Below, in pieces: positions 23,026-31,979 of a DNA stretch of 51,290 bases. The DNA is taken from assembly GCA_938030835.1 (NCBI GenBank), contig CALHID010000243.1:1-51290 (forward strand). Direction: 5' to 3'. The notes under the pieces were generated by a model. The model was not told where the DNA came from. It saw only the letters and a list, made by a program, of their open reading frames with translations, and searched no databases. Each line of letters begins with the position of its first letter. Position 1 is the stretch's first letter. The translations under genes and the position numbers were made by a program. This stretch comes from an uncultured Actinomyces sp. GTDB lineage: Bacteria > Actinomycetota > Actinomycetes > Actinomycetales > Actinomycetaceae.

Positions 23026-26000
23026 GATTACCTGTCCTCATATTGCCGTTGTCGATGCTCTGACTAATCGAGCGACCATCAAGCATGATCGAAGTCGAAA
23101 CAGCCTTCACCAACTGATTAAACTGTGCTGGGTTAATTGTAACAAGACCGTCACCACCGCCCATAGCGTAAACACCACCCGCCGACACAGGAACCTGCAT
23201 CGTGTTCAGTGCGTTCATGAAGCCCTTGCCGTAGAAATCGACAGCGGGCTGTGAAATCACGTACTCGCCACTACGGACACGGAACATGCCCTTGCCGTCC
23301 GTAGCCATGAGGTTGTCGGCCTTCGGGTTAGCCGGAGGACGACCAGGCAACAAGCCGCCACCCGCGAAACCGGGCAGAGAGTTAGCACTCGACAGCAGAC
23401 CGCCCGTATACAAGGTGCCAATGTTCCTACCAGACCTAGTGCGAACAGTACGATTCTGGCTACCGAGCGGGTTCATCCGCGCAGCATTAAGCGCGGCGGC
23501 GTAGGATGACTCGTCAATCTGGTAACGAATCCTAACCGTAAGCTCACTGTGGCTTGGCTGAACAGGAACCGTCACACCATTAGAGTGCAACGAGTCGATA
23601 GCATCCTGTGTCGAGCCGACAGTGCCGTTATCGGTCACATGCTCCTTCACCTCACGCGGAACCTGGCCGATAGTCGAAGTCAAGCTATCGAAAGCCCCAG
23701 CCAACTCAGTGACTTCACCTTGGTTGAAACCAAGCTGAGTAACCTGGTCAATAAACTGCTGCTTCAGCGATTGTGTATATGCCTCAATCTCCTGGGTCGA
23801 GTGACCAGCCGCAGCATACGCCTCAATCAGACCAATCATCTGAGACTGCAACGACCGCAAAGCCTCACGGTTAGCAATAGCCGCCTCCGTGTAGCCCTTC
23901 AGAGCAAACTGCCCGGCTTGGAGGGTTGCAATCTCCTTGTCGTTGTCTGCAATCTTCGTCTGGCCTTCGTTGATCTTCTGCTTAGCCTCGTCAATATCAA
24001 CCTGGGTAGACTGCGCGCGCTCGGTGTCGCCGTACTTCACAGCGACAGCATGGAAGAACTCAGCGTCGTGCAACTCTTGCTGGTTCTTACGCATATCCGA
24101 CGCAAGTTTCTCATTCTCCTTACGAAGATCAGAAACCTTCTTCGTCGTGCCTTCAACATCCTTCTTCAGGCTGTTAAGACCCTTACGGTAGTTGTCCTGA
24201 GCGGTCGTGGAGCGCCACCAAGTAGTGAGGGCCTTGTCGAGCGCAGACTTCAGACGGCTAAGGAAGTCCTCGAAAATCTCAGCTGCGGTCTTCGTTTCCT
24301 TCTTCGCTCGGCTTGCACCGCCGCCTCCACCGGAACGTGGCTTATGACCACCACCACCTCCACCAGAACGAGACGGCTTAGCCTTGAAGTTGTTGCCACT
24401 AAACGCCGACGTGCCATTGTTACGATTAGCAAACGTTGGCATACGAATCTTGGACTTCTGACCCGCAGTGTATGAACCCTTGCCAGTCTTCGACTTCGAG
24501 CCACCGATAGCACCCATGTAGCCCTGAATTGACTGCCAGATAGCCTGCACCTTGCCAAGGAAACCCTGAGCCTGCGACACCGCCTGAGCCGCGTTATCAA
24601 CCATCTGACCAAGTGACGCATCCGTGGCACTATGGTCAACCTCTCCGGACTCATAAGGTTGTGCGATAATCGCGGCCATAGTGTCTCGTTGCTGCTCGAA
24701 CTGCGACATGTCGAAGCCTTGCGCAGCAAGGAAGTCAATGGTGTCCTGAATCGAGTTCTGCGCGTACTGGTATGCCTCTTCGCCGGTCAGACCCATTTCC
24801 TCGATACCGGCAGCAGCGGCATTGCCCATCTTCTCGAAGTAATCCGAGATAGCAGCGATATTCGCTTGGCCGTCTGGGCTGTTCGGGTCCATCGACGTGC
24901 CATGCTCCTGCATGGACTCGTACACCTGCTGCAACGACGAATCGAGAGCAGCAGCCGCGTCTGTCGATGAGAACATCTCGTCAAGGACAGAGCGAATAGC
25001 CTCGGCCATGCTATGAAACTCGCCCTTCGCGTCACCAATCTTCAGACCGGCCTCTTCGGTCTGATCTCCGGTCTCTTCGACACCTTGGCCGAAAAGGATA
25101 GCATCGTTCAGAGCGTCACGCATAGCACCGCCGACACCCTCAGTCTTCGACTTCAAGCCTTCCAGGGCCTCAATCTGCTGGTTATACGGTTGAGCGGCAT
25201 TAGCACGCTTCTGGGCATTAGCAGCATTAGCACCAGTAGTGCCGTTCATCGTGCCTGTGTCAACGATTGTACTGTTAACAGCGTTAACAGCATCAGCCTT
25301 ACGAGCCTTAATCTGGTCGATGTAGCCATTCACGTAAGCATCAGCGGCCTTCTGTCCACCGCCCTGAGCTTCAGACGTAGATGCGAGCTTAATGTACTTC
25401 TGATACGAGAAGCCCATATCAACGAGAGCCTGCTTGGTTTCCTTCGACATGCCCTTAAACGCATCAGAACCCTGCACAGCATCCATAATCAAAGCCTGGG
25501 TATGCTCACCAATCTTCAAGGTAGAGTAACCCATAGCCGCAGCTTGCTCGTGCGTAGCCTGAACAACCTGACCGGACTTATCCACGTAATAACCGAGCGC
25601 CTGACCGTTAGCAGTCAGAACTTCACCATTCTGTTCAATAGTAGCGTTCAGCTCAACAAAGCCAGACTGAGTACCATTGCCGACTTCCTTCGTATCCTGA
25701 GCCAAAGCGTTCAGAATAGCCGAAGAGCCTCCTACAGCGTTCTTAAACTCATCAGCCTTAGCCGATGAGTCCTGGAAAGCATCACCAAGGTATGTAGCGC
25801 CGACAGATACAGCAGTAAGGGCAGCAGAAATGACAAGACCCCACGGCCCGCCGAACATCGACATCAAGCCAGAACCCACAGACGACAGCTTGGTCAACGC
25901 ACCCACAGCCTGACCGGCACCAGCCGCAACCTGAGCACCCGCAGCCGCAGCAGACGCGCCAGCAGAAGCCACTTGAGCAGCGTTCTGAGCGCTCTTCGCA

Positions 26001-28273
26001 GCAGCAGCCTTACCCGCAGCCGCAGCCACCATGTTATCCGCAGCAGCAAGGCGCTGATTAGCCGCAGCAGCGGCATTAGCCGTACCCACGTTAGCAGCAA
26101 GGGCCGAATCATACTGGACAGTAGCCGTCTGAGCCTGACGAATAGCCTGCCACACGACACTCCACGAGGCTTTCTGCGCACCTGTCGCCTGCAACATGCG
26201 GTTTTGCATCTGCAAGTACGTTGCAGACATCGACACAGCCGCAGCCTTCGCAGCCATAAGACCAACACGCACTGTCGCCACAGCCGCGAGCGCACCAACA
26301 AACGCCTGAATAGGTGCTGGCAGCTTAGCGAAAGCGTTAACAACACCTGTCGCAAGAGTAATCAGCAGCTTGAAAGGCACCATGAAGCTAGAGTTCATGG
26401 CAGCGCCCGCGTTCTGCAAAGCGTGCTGGAAAGCCTCAATCTTAGCCGACAAGGTATCCATGATGACGTTCATCGACTCATCAATGAACGTCGTGCCCTT
26501 AGAAGCCCTCTCAGCCTCCTTCAACTGTTCGACATACAGGCCGACACTGTTCGACATACGAGACAGCAATTCAACGTCACGCACGTTATTGAAGCCCAAG
26601 TCCTTAATTGCCTGAGCCTTCTCAACCTTGTCACCAATACCTGCAAGGTTCTGCAAGATACCCTGGAACACCTTGTTCGGGTCGTCCTGCCACAGCTTAC
26701 GGAACTCTTCATCAGTCACACCGACAGCCTGGGCGTACGTGTGCATCTTGTCGCCACCCTCAGCGGCAGCGGCATTGATCGAGTTGAAGATACGCTGAAG
26801 CGAACCGCGCGCCCATTCCTTCGGAATAGCGAGCGACGACAGTGTAGACGACAGGGCAAGAATCTCATTCTGGGTGAAGCCAGCCGACTTACCCTGAGCA
26901 GCAATCGACACAGCCATGTTCGCAATCTCAGGCTCAGTCGCAACAGACTTAGCGCCCAAGTCAGCGATCTGGTTAGCGAGGACCGCGTAGCCGTCACCCT
27001 TGCCGGGTGCCGACTCTTGCAGCTTGCCCATCATCTTACCGAAACGACCAAACGCGGTAGAAGCCGACTCAACTTCCATACCAGTCACAGTAGAGAACTC
27101 TGCGACAGCCTTCGTAAAGTCTTTCAACTTGTTCGTCGGGATGTTCATCTGCGCACCGAGCGTACCAATCTTCGACAGATCAGCAAAAGACGTGGTAGTT
27201 GTTGTCGAAAGCTCAGTGTAAGCGCTCTTCAGTTCACTAAGAGACCTCGTAGTACCCTGCGCGGTACGCTCCACGTCAGCAAATGCGCGCTCCTGCGCAA
27301 TACCAGCCTGAGCAGCAGACGACACAACACGACCAATACCAGCCGTGATAGCACCGTAATACACGGCCATGTCGCGTGCAGCATAACGGACGTTCTCAAT
27401 AGCCTTCTCACTCGCACGAGCGTTATTGCGAGCGGTACTAGCATCAGAACGAATAGCAGTACGCTTAGTCAGCTCTTCCTCGCGGATACGAGCACGCTCA
27501 GTACGCGCAACTTCAGCCTCACGAGCAGCACCAATACGCGCAGACGCACTAGCAACAGCAGCTTCACGCTTAGACTCAGCAGAAGCCGTCGTTGCAGCCG
27601 CCCTAATCTCTGCCTGCTCCAAAGCGGTGAGTGCCTGAATCTCAGCAAGACGAGTGGCCTCAGCACCCTTCGCCTTCACAAGGCTACGCTCGTCCTTACC
27701 CCTCTGCTTCTGCAAGGGGATGGCATTATCCTCACGCTTCACACTTGCCTGAGCACGCAGCTTTTCAGCCTGAGCCTCAGTCTTACGTGCCTGCGACTGG
27801 TTCAATTGAGCCTGGGCCTTCTTCGCCTTCGTCTCAGCCTCAGCCATAGCATTAGACGCAGAAGCCACCTCACGCATAGCCGAGGCAGTATCCTTCAGCT
27901 TAGCGATATGGTCCTTACTCAGGTTGTTCATCGTGCGAGTCTCACGGATGAACTGTCGATACGCCGAAACAGCCTTATCGACACCCGCCGAAAGATCAGC
28001 CTTACTAGCATCCCCAGCAGCCTTATTCAACGAGCCAAGAGCATCAGCCACAGACTTCAGCGCAGATGCAGAGTCCTTCAGGTTCTTGACCTTCGAGCTG
28101 TCGAGCTGCAAAGAATCAAGAACAGAACCACCACGGCCAGAGGGTGCCTTCAGTGCAGCGACAGCACTCTGAAGCGAACCAATCTGCTTTTCCAGGGCAC
28201 CAATGCTCTGTGCTGCCTTGTCTGCCCCAGCAGCGTTAACGTCAATATCAATCTTGATTGACTCGTCTGCCAC
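23012..28273 (-). CDS. Tape measure protein, 1753 aa
   Basis: The GTG at 28273 with AGGAG is chosen over the first ATG of the frame (28312), which lies inside the terminator. Residues to about 300 are Ala/Lys/Glu-rich coiled coil. A TP901-type tape measure core follows (AAQAGIAQERAFADVERTAQ), then hydrophobic and Ala-rich helices (APIQAFVGALAAVATV), and a Gly/Arg-rich linker (RSGGGGGGHKPRSGGGGG). At about 0.15 nm per residue the tail would be about 260 nm, a long siphovirus tail. Confidence 0.95.
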   Translation of the reverse strand: MADESIKIDIDVNAAGADKAAQSIGALEKQIGSLQSAVAALKAPSGRGGSVLDSLQLDSSKVKNLKDSASALKSVADALGSLNKAAGDASKADLSAGVDKAVSAYRQFIRETRTMNNLSKDHIAKLKDTASAMREVASASNAMAEAETKAKKAQAQLNQSQARKTEAQAEKLRAQASVKREDNAIPLQKQRGKDERSLVKAKGAEATRLAEIQALTALEQAEIRAAATTASAESKREAAVASASARIGAAREAEVARTERARIREEELTKRTAIRSDASTARNNARASEKAIENVRYAARDMAVYYGAITAGIGRVVSSAAQAGIAQERAFADVERTAQGTTRSLSELKSAYTELSTTTTTSFADLSKIGTLGAQMNIPTNKLKDFTKAVAEFSTVTGMEVESASTAFGRFGKMMGKLQESAPGKGDGYAVLANQIADLGAKSVATEPEIANMAVSIAAQGKSAGFTQNEILALSSTLSSLAIPKEWARGSLQRIFNSINAAAAEGGDKMHTYAQAVGVTDEEFRKLWQDDPNKVFQGILQNLAGIGDKVEKAQAIKDLGFNNVRDVELLSRMSNSVGLYVEQLKEAERASKGTTFIDESMNVIMDTLSAKIEAFQHALQNAGAAMNSSFMVPFKLLITLATGVVNAFAKLPAPIQAFVGALAAVATVRVGLMAAKAAAVSMSATYLQMQNRMLQATGAQKASWSVVWQAIRQAQTATVQYDSALAANVGTANAAAAANQRLAAADNMVAAAAGKAAAAKSAQNAAQVASAGASAAAAGAQVAAGAGQAVGALTKLSSVGSGLMSMFGGPWGLVISAALTAVSVGATYLGDAFQDSSAKADEFKNAVGGSSAILNALAQDTKEVGNGTQSGFVELNATIEQNGEVLTANGQALGYYVDKSGQVVQATHEQAAAMGYSTLKIGEHTQALIMDAVQGSDAFKGMSKETKQALVDMGFSYQKYIKLASTSEAQGGGQKAADAYVNGYIDQIKARKADAVNAVNSTIVDTGTMNGTTGANAANAQKRANAAQPYNQQIEALEGLKSKTEGVGGAMRDALNDAILFGQGVEETGDQTEEAGLKIGDAKGEFHSMAEAIRSVLDEMFSSTDAAAALDSSLQQVYESMQEHGTSMDPNSPDGQANIAAISDYFEKMGNAAAAGIEEMGLTGEEAYQYAQNSIQDTIDFLAAQGFDMSQFEQQRDTMAAIIAQPYESGEVDHSATDASLGQMVDNAAQAVSQAQGFLGKVQAIWQSIQGYMGAIGGSKSKTGKGSYTAGQKSKIRMPTFANRNNGTSAFSGNNFKAKPSRSGGGGGGHKPRSGGGGGASRAKKETKTAAEIFEDFLSRLKSALDKALTTWWRSTTAQDNYRKGLNSLKKDVEGTTKKVSDLRKENEKLASDMRKNQQELHDAEFFHAVAVKYGDTERAQSTQVDIDEAKQKINEGQTKIADNDKEIATLQAGQFALKGYTEAAIANREALRSLQSQMIGLIEAYAAAGHSTQEIEAYTQSLKQQFIDQVTQLGFNQGEVTELAGAFDSLTSTIGQVPREVKEHVTDNGTVGSTQDAIDSLHSNGVTVPVQPSHSELTVRIRYQIDESSYAAALNAARMNPLGSQNRTVRTRSGRNIGTLYTGGLLSSANSLPGFAGGGLLPGRPPANPKADNLMATDGKGMFRVRSGEYVISQPAVDFYGKGFMNALNTMQVPVSAGGVYAMGGGDGLVTINPAQFNQLVKAVSTSIMLDGRSISQSIDNGNMRTGNRGVY

Positions 28274-28289
28274 CTTAACTCCTAAAAAG

Positions 28290-28329
28290 AAAAGCCCCTG
28301 ATACCACTTCAATGATACCAGGGACTTTT
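28290..28329 (-). terminator. Terminator ahead of the tape measure gene
   Basis: On the minus strand a 17-base-pair stem (with G-U pairs) is followed by CTTTTT. It lies between the tail assembly chaperones and the tape measure, so only part of the transcripts would continue, lowering tape measure expression. Confidence 0.75.
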
Positions 28330-28330
28330 C

Positions 28331-28852
28331 CTACCTAACTTGCTCAAGCGCTTCAAGAGGTGAAGGCAACGGCTCTTTTGTACCGTCCGAGTATTCGACA
28401 GTGCCCATCACCGTGTACGTGCTTTCACCCGGCTTTGTTTCCTTCGCGTGCTCACGATGTCGATCAAGCTCAGCACATGAATAACACGTAGAAGTCTCTA
28501 CATGGAACTCAATCGCACTATGCTCACTACGACCATACCAGAGCGGCGTACCGCACTTGTTACACAGGCTGTCAAGATAATACTGATAACCCGCGCACAA
28601 CGCAAGATCAAGGTTAGTGTATTCAGTTTGAGGAATTGGCTCAGAGTCTTTCTCATCTCCAAACCACACAGGCACCGCGCGAGCAAACATGCCGTGCGCA
28701 CCTGTAAACAGCGTGGGTGGCTTACCCTCAGCCCTCGCCGTCTTCAGAAGAAGCAGCATCCACTGGTTCTCCGGTTTCGACAGTTCCGTCCCCACGAAAC
28801 GTAGGGTCAGAAACCGCTTCAGCAATGGCAATACCCAACGTCTGAGCCTCAT
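28331..28852 (-). CDS. Tail assembly chaperone, downstream part made by frameshift (gpGT-like)
   Basis: This frame overlaps the upstream chaperone by about 125 bases, is +1 relative to it and has no ribosome site, which is the classic G/GT arrangement. The likely product is a fusion with the 28728-29354 protein; start and fusion point are not certain. The T part carries CNKC and CYSC about 28 residues apart, a zinc-ribbon-like pair. It assists tape measure and tail tube assembly. Confidence 0.75.
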   Translation of the reverse strand: MRLRRWVLPLLKRFLTLRFVGTELSKPENQWMLLLLKTARAEGKPPTLFTGAHGMFARAVPVWFGDEKDSEPIPQTEYTNLDLALCAGYQYYLDSLCNKCGTPLWYGRSEHSAIEFHVETSTCYSCAELDRHREHAKETKPGESTYTVMGTVEYSDGTKEPLPSPLEALEQVR

Positions 28853-29354
28853 CCCACGTCTGAAGCACCCTCTGCCACAAGAACTCAGGCAGATAACCGC
28901 GAAGCTCTGCGGCCTCGGCTTCAGTCAGATTCTTCTTAGACTCGCCAGTGGCATTGTCGATAACTTCAACACAAGCCTGAGCGACAATGTACTCCATCAA
29001 GCGGTCTTCACGCTCAATGGCAATAATCGCCTTCTCGTCCTCGTTCTTGTTCTTTGTGGAGAAGAACGTGTCTTCCCAGACCTTGCGCTTCAGAACATTA
29101 AGTTCCTTGTTTGAGAGCGCACGCAGACGAAGAGTGATTGACTGCCTACGAAGTTCCTCGATCTCTTCGGTCAGTTCGACACCGGGCGCAGTGTCGGTAA
29201 TCGAACGAGACATAGGAGCCTCGTGCAACTGAGCAGTCTTAGCCAACTCAATTAGCTCCACATAACGCTCAGCGTCCTCCAAGTTTAGGGGGATGTCGAT
29301 AGCCTTCACGGAAGGCTTGATAGTCTGGATAATCTTAGACAGCTCAAAAGCCAT
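28728..29354 (-). CDS. Tail assembly chaperone (gpG-like), 208 aa
   Basis: ATG 29354 follows GGAGTAGACATC. Helical, acidic protein located between major tail protein and tape measure, the standard place for tail chaperones. It overlaps the next frame, and a programmed +1 (or -2) slip inside 28728-28852 would make the longer product. The zero-frame ends GGC TGA, where a stop-assisted +1 slip is conceivable. Confidence 0.8.
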   Translation of the reverse strand: MAFELSKIIQTIKPSVKAIDIPLNLEDAERYVELIELAKTAQLHEAPMSRSITDTAPGVELTEEIEELRRQSITLRLRALSNKELNVLKRKVWEDTFFSTKNKNEDEKAIIAIEREDRLMEYIVAQACVEVIDNATGESKKNLTEAEAAELRGYLPEFLWQRVLQTWDEAQTLGIAIAEAVSDPTFRGDGTVETGEPVDAASSEDGEG

Positions 29355-29379
29355 GATGTCTACTCCAATCAGATATGAG

Positions 29380-29412
29380 AATACCCCCGCACCTCGGAGG
29401 TACAGGGGTATT
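29380..29412 (-). terminator. Terminator after the major tail protein gene
   Basis: AATACCCC (29380-29387) pairs with GGGGTATT (29405-29412). Between the major tail gene and the chaperones it would leave the major tail mRNA most abundant. Confidence 0.65.
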
Positions 29413-29425
29413 CTAGCAGAGTTGA

Positions 29426-29971
29426 TCAGGCAGTGACAGCCTTATTCAACTCCATATAGCCTTGCGGCAAGAAGGGCACCTCAAACTGGATGGGCTTATC
29501 CCCATCCCCGAGCACGTCCTTCGGATTGTCGGGAACAACCTTGAAGGCCGACAGCTCTTGACCGGCTTCAACAGGGGTGCCCTGTCGGAAGCCGATACGC
29601 TGGACCAGGTAGCCTTCCTTAATGCCGTCAAGCGTGCCACGCTTGAACAACTGGTAAGCCTTATCATAGACGGAGGTGTTACCCGCCGCCTTCTGACCAG
29701 CCGCGATAGCCTCACGGAAGAACGTGAGAGAAGCCTCGTAGTTCGAGATCGTCGGGGTCTTCGCGTTACCCGAATCGCAAATGGTACGCGAGTCATCCGT
29801 GTCCGAGTCCGTCGCGCCGAGCGTCATACCCGCCGCGATAGCGCACGAAATGTCAACCGCCTTCGGCGTGCCACCAGTGTAGGTAGCAGCCTTAAACAGG
29901 TCGGCAACGTTAGTAATGGCATCAGCCGGAACCCACCAAACGGTGGTGTTCGGAGACAGCATCTTGGGCAT
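29426..29971 (-). CDS. Major tail (tube) protein, 181 aa
   Basis: Located between tail terminator and chaperone genes. The N-terminus (PKMLSPNTTVWWVPADAITN) and a compact mixed alpha/beta body ending FEVPFLPQGYMELNKAV are typical of actinophage major tail proteins. TGATG couples it to the preceding small gene. Confidence 0.85.
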   Translation of the reverse strand: MPKMLSPNTTVWWVPADAITNVADLFKAATYTGGTPKAVDISCAIAAGMTLGATDSDTDDSRTICDSGNAKTPTISNYEASLTFFREAIAAGQKAAGNTSVYDKAYQLFKRGTLDGIKEGYLVQRIGFRQGTPVEAGQELSAFKVVPDNPKDVLGDGDKPIQFEVPFLPQGYMELNKAVTA

Positions 29972-30159
29972 CAGTATTCCTCCTTGTGGGAAACGATATC
30001 GTCATATTCAATGGTATCATCCTCGCCGCAACACTTGGCCTGTGTAATCGGCGTATTGTCATCGACAACCTCATACATGTCTGGCAGAACAGCCAGCTCA
30101 TCTTCAGTCTTGTCGCAGACAATATTGGTAAAAACATTGCGCACGCGCAATTCACTCAC
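29971..30159 (-). CDS. Small protein between tail terminator and major tail genes, 62 aa
   Basis: A GTG at 30159 overlaps the end of the upstream gene. It has a CC pair (KCCGEDDTIEYDD) and is acidic. No family recognised. Overlaps on both sides support translation. Confidence 0.6.
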   Translation of the reverse strand: MSELRVRNVFTNIVCDKTEDELAVLPDMYEVVDDNTPITQAKCCGEDDTIEYDDIVSHKEEY

Positions 30160-30568
30160 CCCTATCCAGGTTGACGTAAAAACTCATGCTATGTTGATAA
30201 ACCGTAGGCCGCAACATGGAATCGTAATCGCTATCAGTACCCACCGATGCAGCGATATTCACCCCATTAGACCCTTCAACCAACACAGCACCAATGAGCT
30301 TCTCTTTTACAACCGACACAAGCCGATTGAGAAGTTTCTTATTCACAGCGAACACGTCCACCGTGAAAGGATGCTCATACACATCCATAGTGTGACCACC
30401 AAGCGACACATACTCGTCCAACTGACGATTGATCTCAGCGCCGCCGTGATAAACAATATAGAGAGGCACCTTCGTATCACGCGAAAAAGAATCGAAAACC
30501 TCGACATCCTTGATCGTGCGCAAAAGAGCCAGACAAGCCTCGTCAAACTCTAAAGTCCTATCCGTCAC
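30152..30568 (-). CDS. Tail terminator protein-like, 138 aa
   Basis: Third of the neck genes between capsid and tail tube. Size and layout (alternating helices and strands, TVDVFAVNKKLLNRLVSVV) match tail terminator (Tr) proteins that cap the tube. Assignment rests mainly on gene order. Confidence 0.7.
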   Translation of the reverse strand: MTDRTLEFDEACLALLRTIKDVEVFDSFSRDTKVPLYIVYHGGAEINRQLDEYVSLGGHTMDVYEHPFTVDVFAVNKKLLNRLVSVVKEKLIGAVLVEGSNGVNIAASVGTDSDYDSMLRPTVYQHSMSFYVNLDRGE

Positions 30569-31044
30569 TTCAGCCTCCCATAAAACTCTTCACGGAACAC
30601 AGCCGTCACACGAGGCAAATACTTAGCCGGGGTAATACCCTTCCCCTTGTCGCCGCCCGTAGGCTTACCACGCAAACCAGAGCGCAAATAACCAGAAGTG
30701 CGCTGGCTGTACGTACCATTCTCCTGCCACGCATAGTACGGCTTAGCACGGTCCCAACGATGCCAACCGATCTCGACAACCTTCCCGCCCTTAGAAGCAT
30801 CAACACGGAAAGCATCACGCATATAGCCAGTATCGACACGGCGCGGGTCTGTCGCAATCAAAGCACGCCCATACTCAGTAGAAGCGACAGCCGCAGCCTT
30901 AGCCGCAGCATCAACCTTCTTCCAAGCAGCGTCAATGATCTTCTTCTTCGCCTTAGCAGCAACACCATACCTGTCGGTATCGACAGTCACCTTAATACCA
31001 GCAACACGACCGTCATACCGTACAGTCTTCTTAGTCCTAGCCAT
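30565..31044 (-). CDS. HK97 gp10-like tail completion protein, 159 aa
   Basis: ATG 31044 follows GGGGAGACTGC; the frame extends to 31071 without a ribosome site. Lys-rich N-terminus and a compact body ending YLPRVTAVFREEFYGRLK, typical of the HK97 gp10-type neck proteins between connectors and tail terminator. Confidence 0.7.
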   Translation of the reverse strand: MARTKKTVRYDGRVAGIKVTVDTDRYGVAAKAKKKIIDAAWKKVDAAAKAAAVASTEYGRALIATDPRRVDTGYMRDAFRVDASKGGKVVEIGWHRWDRAKPYYAWQENGTYSQRTSGYLRSGLRGKPTGGDKGKGITPAKYLPRVTAVFREEFYGRLK

Positions 31045-31528
31045 TAGCAGTCTCCCCCGTTGCCACATCACACAAAAGCGTCACCTGCCAGTTCAGTGTA
31101 TCAACCTGAGCGTTACGCACAACCAGCTTCAACCCCGCAACCCGTGGGTCAGTCGGCATTTCCTCTACTTGGATGCGCATACCCTCAGCGAACGACACAC
31201 GCGCATCCGGGTTGCCCCACAAATCACGTGAAAAAACCTCGTTCTTGTCAATATGCAAAAGCTGCACACGATACGCATGAACACCTGTGACCGTGCCAGC
31301 CCATTCACGATTACGGGCACGCCAGTCAACGTTAGGCGTGATATTCGCCCAACCCTTCCACACAGGGTTGTTATACTCAAGCGACAAACCAGCCTCATCA
31401 GACCAGTCATACGATACTGTGTCAGGCTCCTTGAAGATGCTCACCTTCGTATTCGCCAACAACTGAAGCGGATAATACGAGGCATACATGAACAAGGGGT
31501 GGATGTTCGGGTCAATCGATAAGCCCAT
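31037..31528 (-). CDS. Head-tail connector/stopper-like protein, 163 aa
   Basis: ATG 31528 is coupled by TAATG to the upstream gene; the frame's earlier ATG at 31546 lies within that gene. Beta-rich (AYRVQLLHIDKNEVFSRDLW, GLKLVVRNAQVDTLNWQVTL), which suits a head-closure protein. Assignment by gene order. Confidence 0.65.
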   Translation of the reverse strand: MGLSIDPNIHPLFMYASYYPLQLLANTKVSIFKEPDTVSYDWSDEAGLSLEYNNPVWKGWANITPNVDWRARNREWAGTVTGVHAYRVQLLHIDKNEVFSRDLWGNPDARVSFAEGMRIQVEEMPTDPRVAGLKLVVRNAQVDTLNWQVTLLCDVATGETANG

Positions 31529-31914
31529 TAGAAGTTCACCACCCAATCCACAGGCTCAAACGTTGGCTGCACAACATCAAAGCAGAGGTTATTTACCTCA
31601 TCTTCCTTCGCTTGAGCACGCAACTGCCGAGCACGACCGACAATCGCAGCCAGCAGCTTAGCACCATCCGTCTGCTTGTCGTCCGTCTTCAAGACAAGCA
31701 ACTGCAAAGCCTTATCCATGCCGATAGTGTCACACGCATCGGCAGCAGCCAGCTTCACGTTACCGCCGTTAACAGCGAGCAAAGCCTCAATCTCTTCGTC
31801 AGCGAAAAGATAACGCGGCTCATTCCTCAAGTCACGCAAGTCCTCCAACTTACGCAAATCAGGAATAAGGACACGCACCTGTCCGATGGGGGAAGAAAAA
31901 TCAATCTCGCTCAT
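31528..31914 (-). CDS. Head-tail connector adaptor-like protein, 128 aa; likely leaderless
   Basis: Helical protein (LRKLEDLRDLRNEPRYLF, DEEIEALLAVNGGNVKLAA) of the gp6/gp15 adaptor type, directly after the major capsid gene. No ribosome site precedes the ATG; instead TATACT lies six bases before it, just beyond the capsid terminator. The mRNA may therefore start at the ATG. Confidence 0.75.
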   Translation of the reverse strand: MSEIDFSSPIGQVRVLIPDLRKLEDLRDLRNEPRYLFADEEIEALLAVNGGNVKLAAADACDTIGMDKALQLLVLKTDDKQTDGAKLLAAIVGRARQLRAQAKEDEVNNLCFDVVQPTFEPVDWVVNF

Positions 31915-31920
31915 AAAACC

Positions 31921-31926
31921 AGTATA
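31921..31926 (-). promoter_or_regulatory. -10 box for a leaderless transcript of the connector gene
   Basis: TATACT on the minus strand, preceded by TGC (extended -10), sits six bases before the ATG at 31914. A -35 hexamer close to consensus is not visible. The same six-base spacing occurs at 38789-38794. Confidence 0.5.
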
Positions 31927-31928
31927 GC

Positions 31929-31961
31929 AAGACCCCCGCAGCCAAAGGCCGCGAGGGTCTT
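31929..31961 (-). terminator. Terminator after the major capsid gene
   Basis: AAGACCC (31929-31935) pairs with GGGTCTT (31955-31961) and the inner bases extend the stem. It follows the capsid stop by about 20 bases, protecting high capsid expression from reading into the neck genes. Confidence 0.7.
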
Positions 31962-31979
31962 ACTCAATCAGCTAACTGA

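Noticed and set aside
25973..28261. Long plus-strand frame of 762 codons opposite the tape measure gene
   Set aside because: It is the complement of an Ala/Ser-rich coding sequence, is full of Arg/Ser/Leu with no domain, and has no ribosome site.
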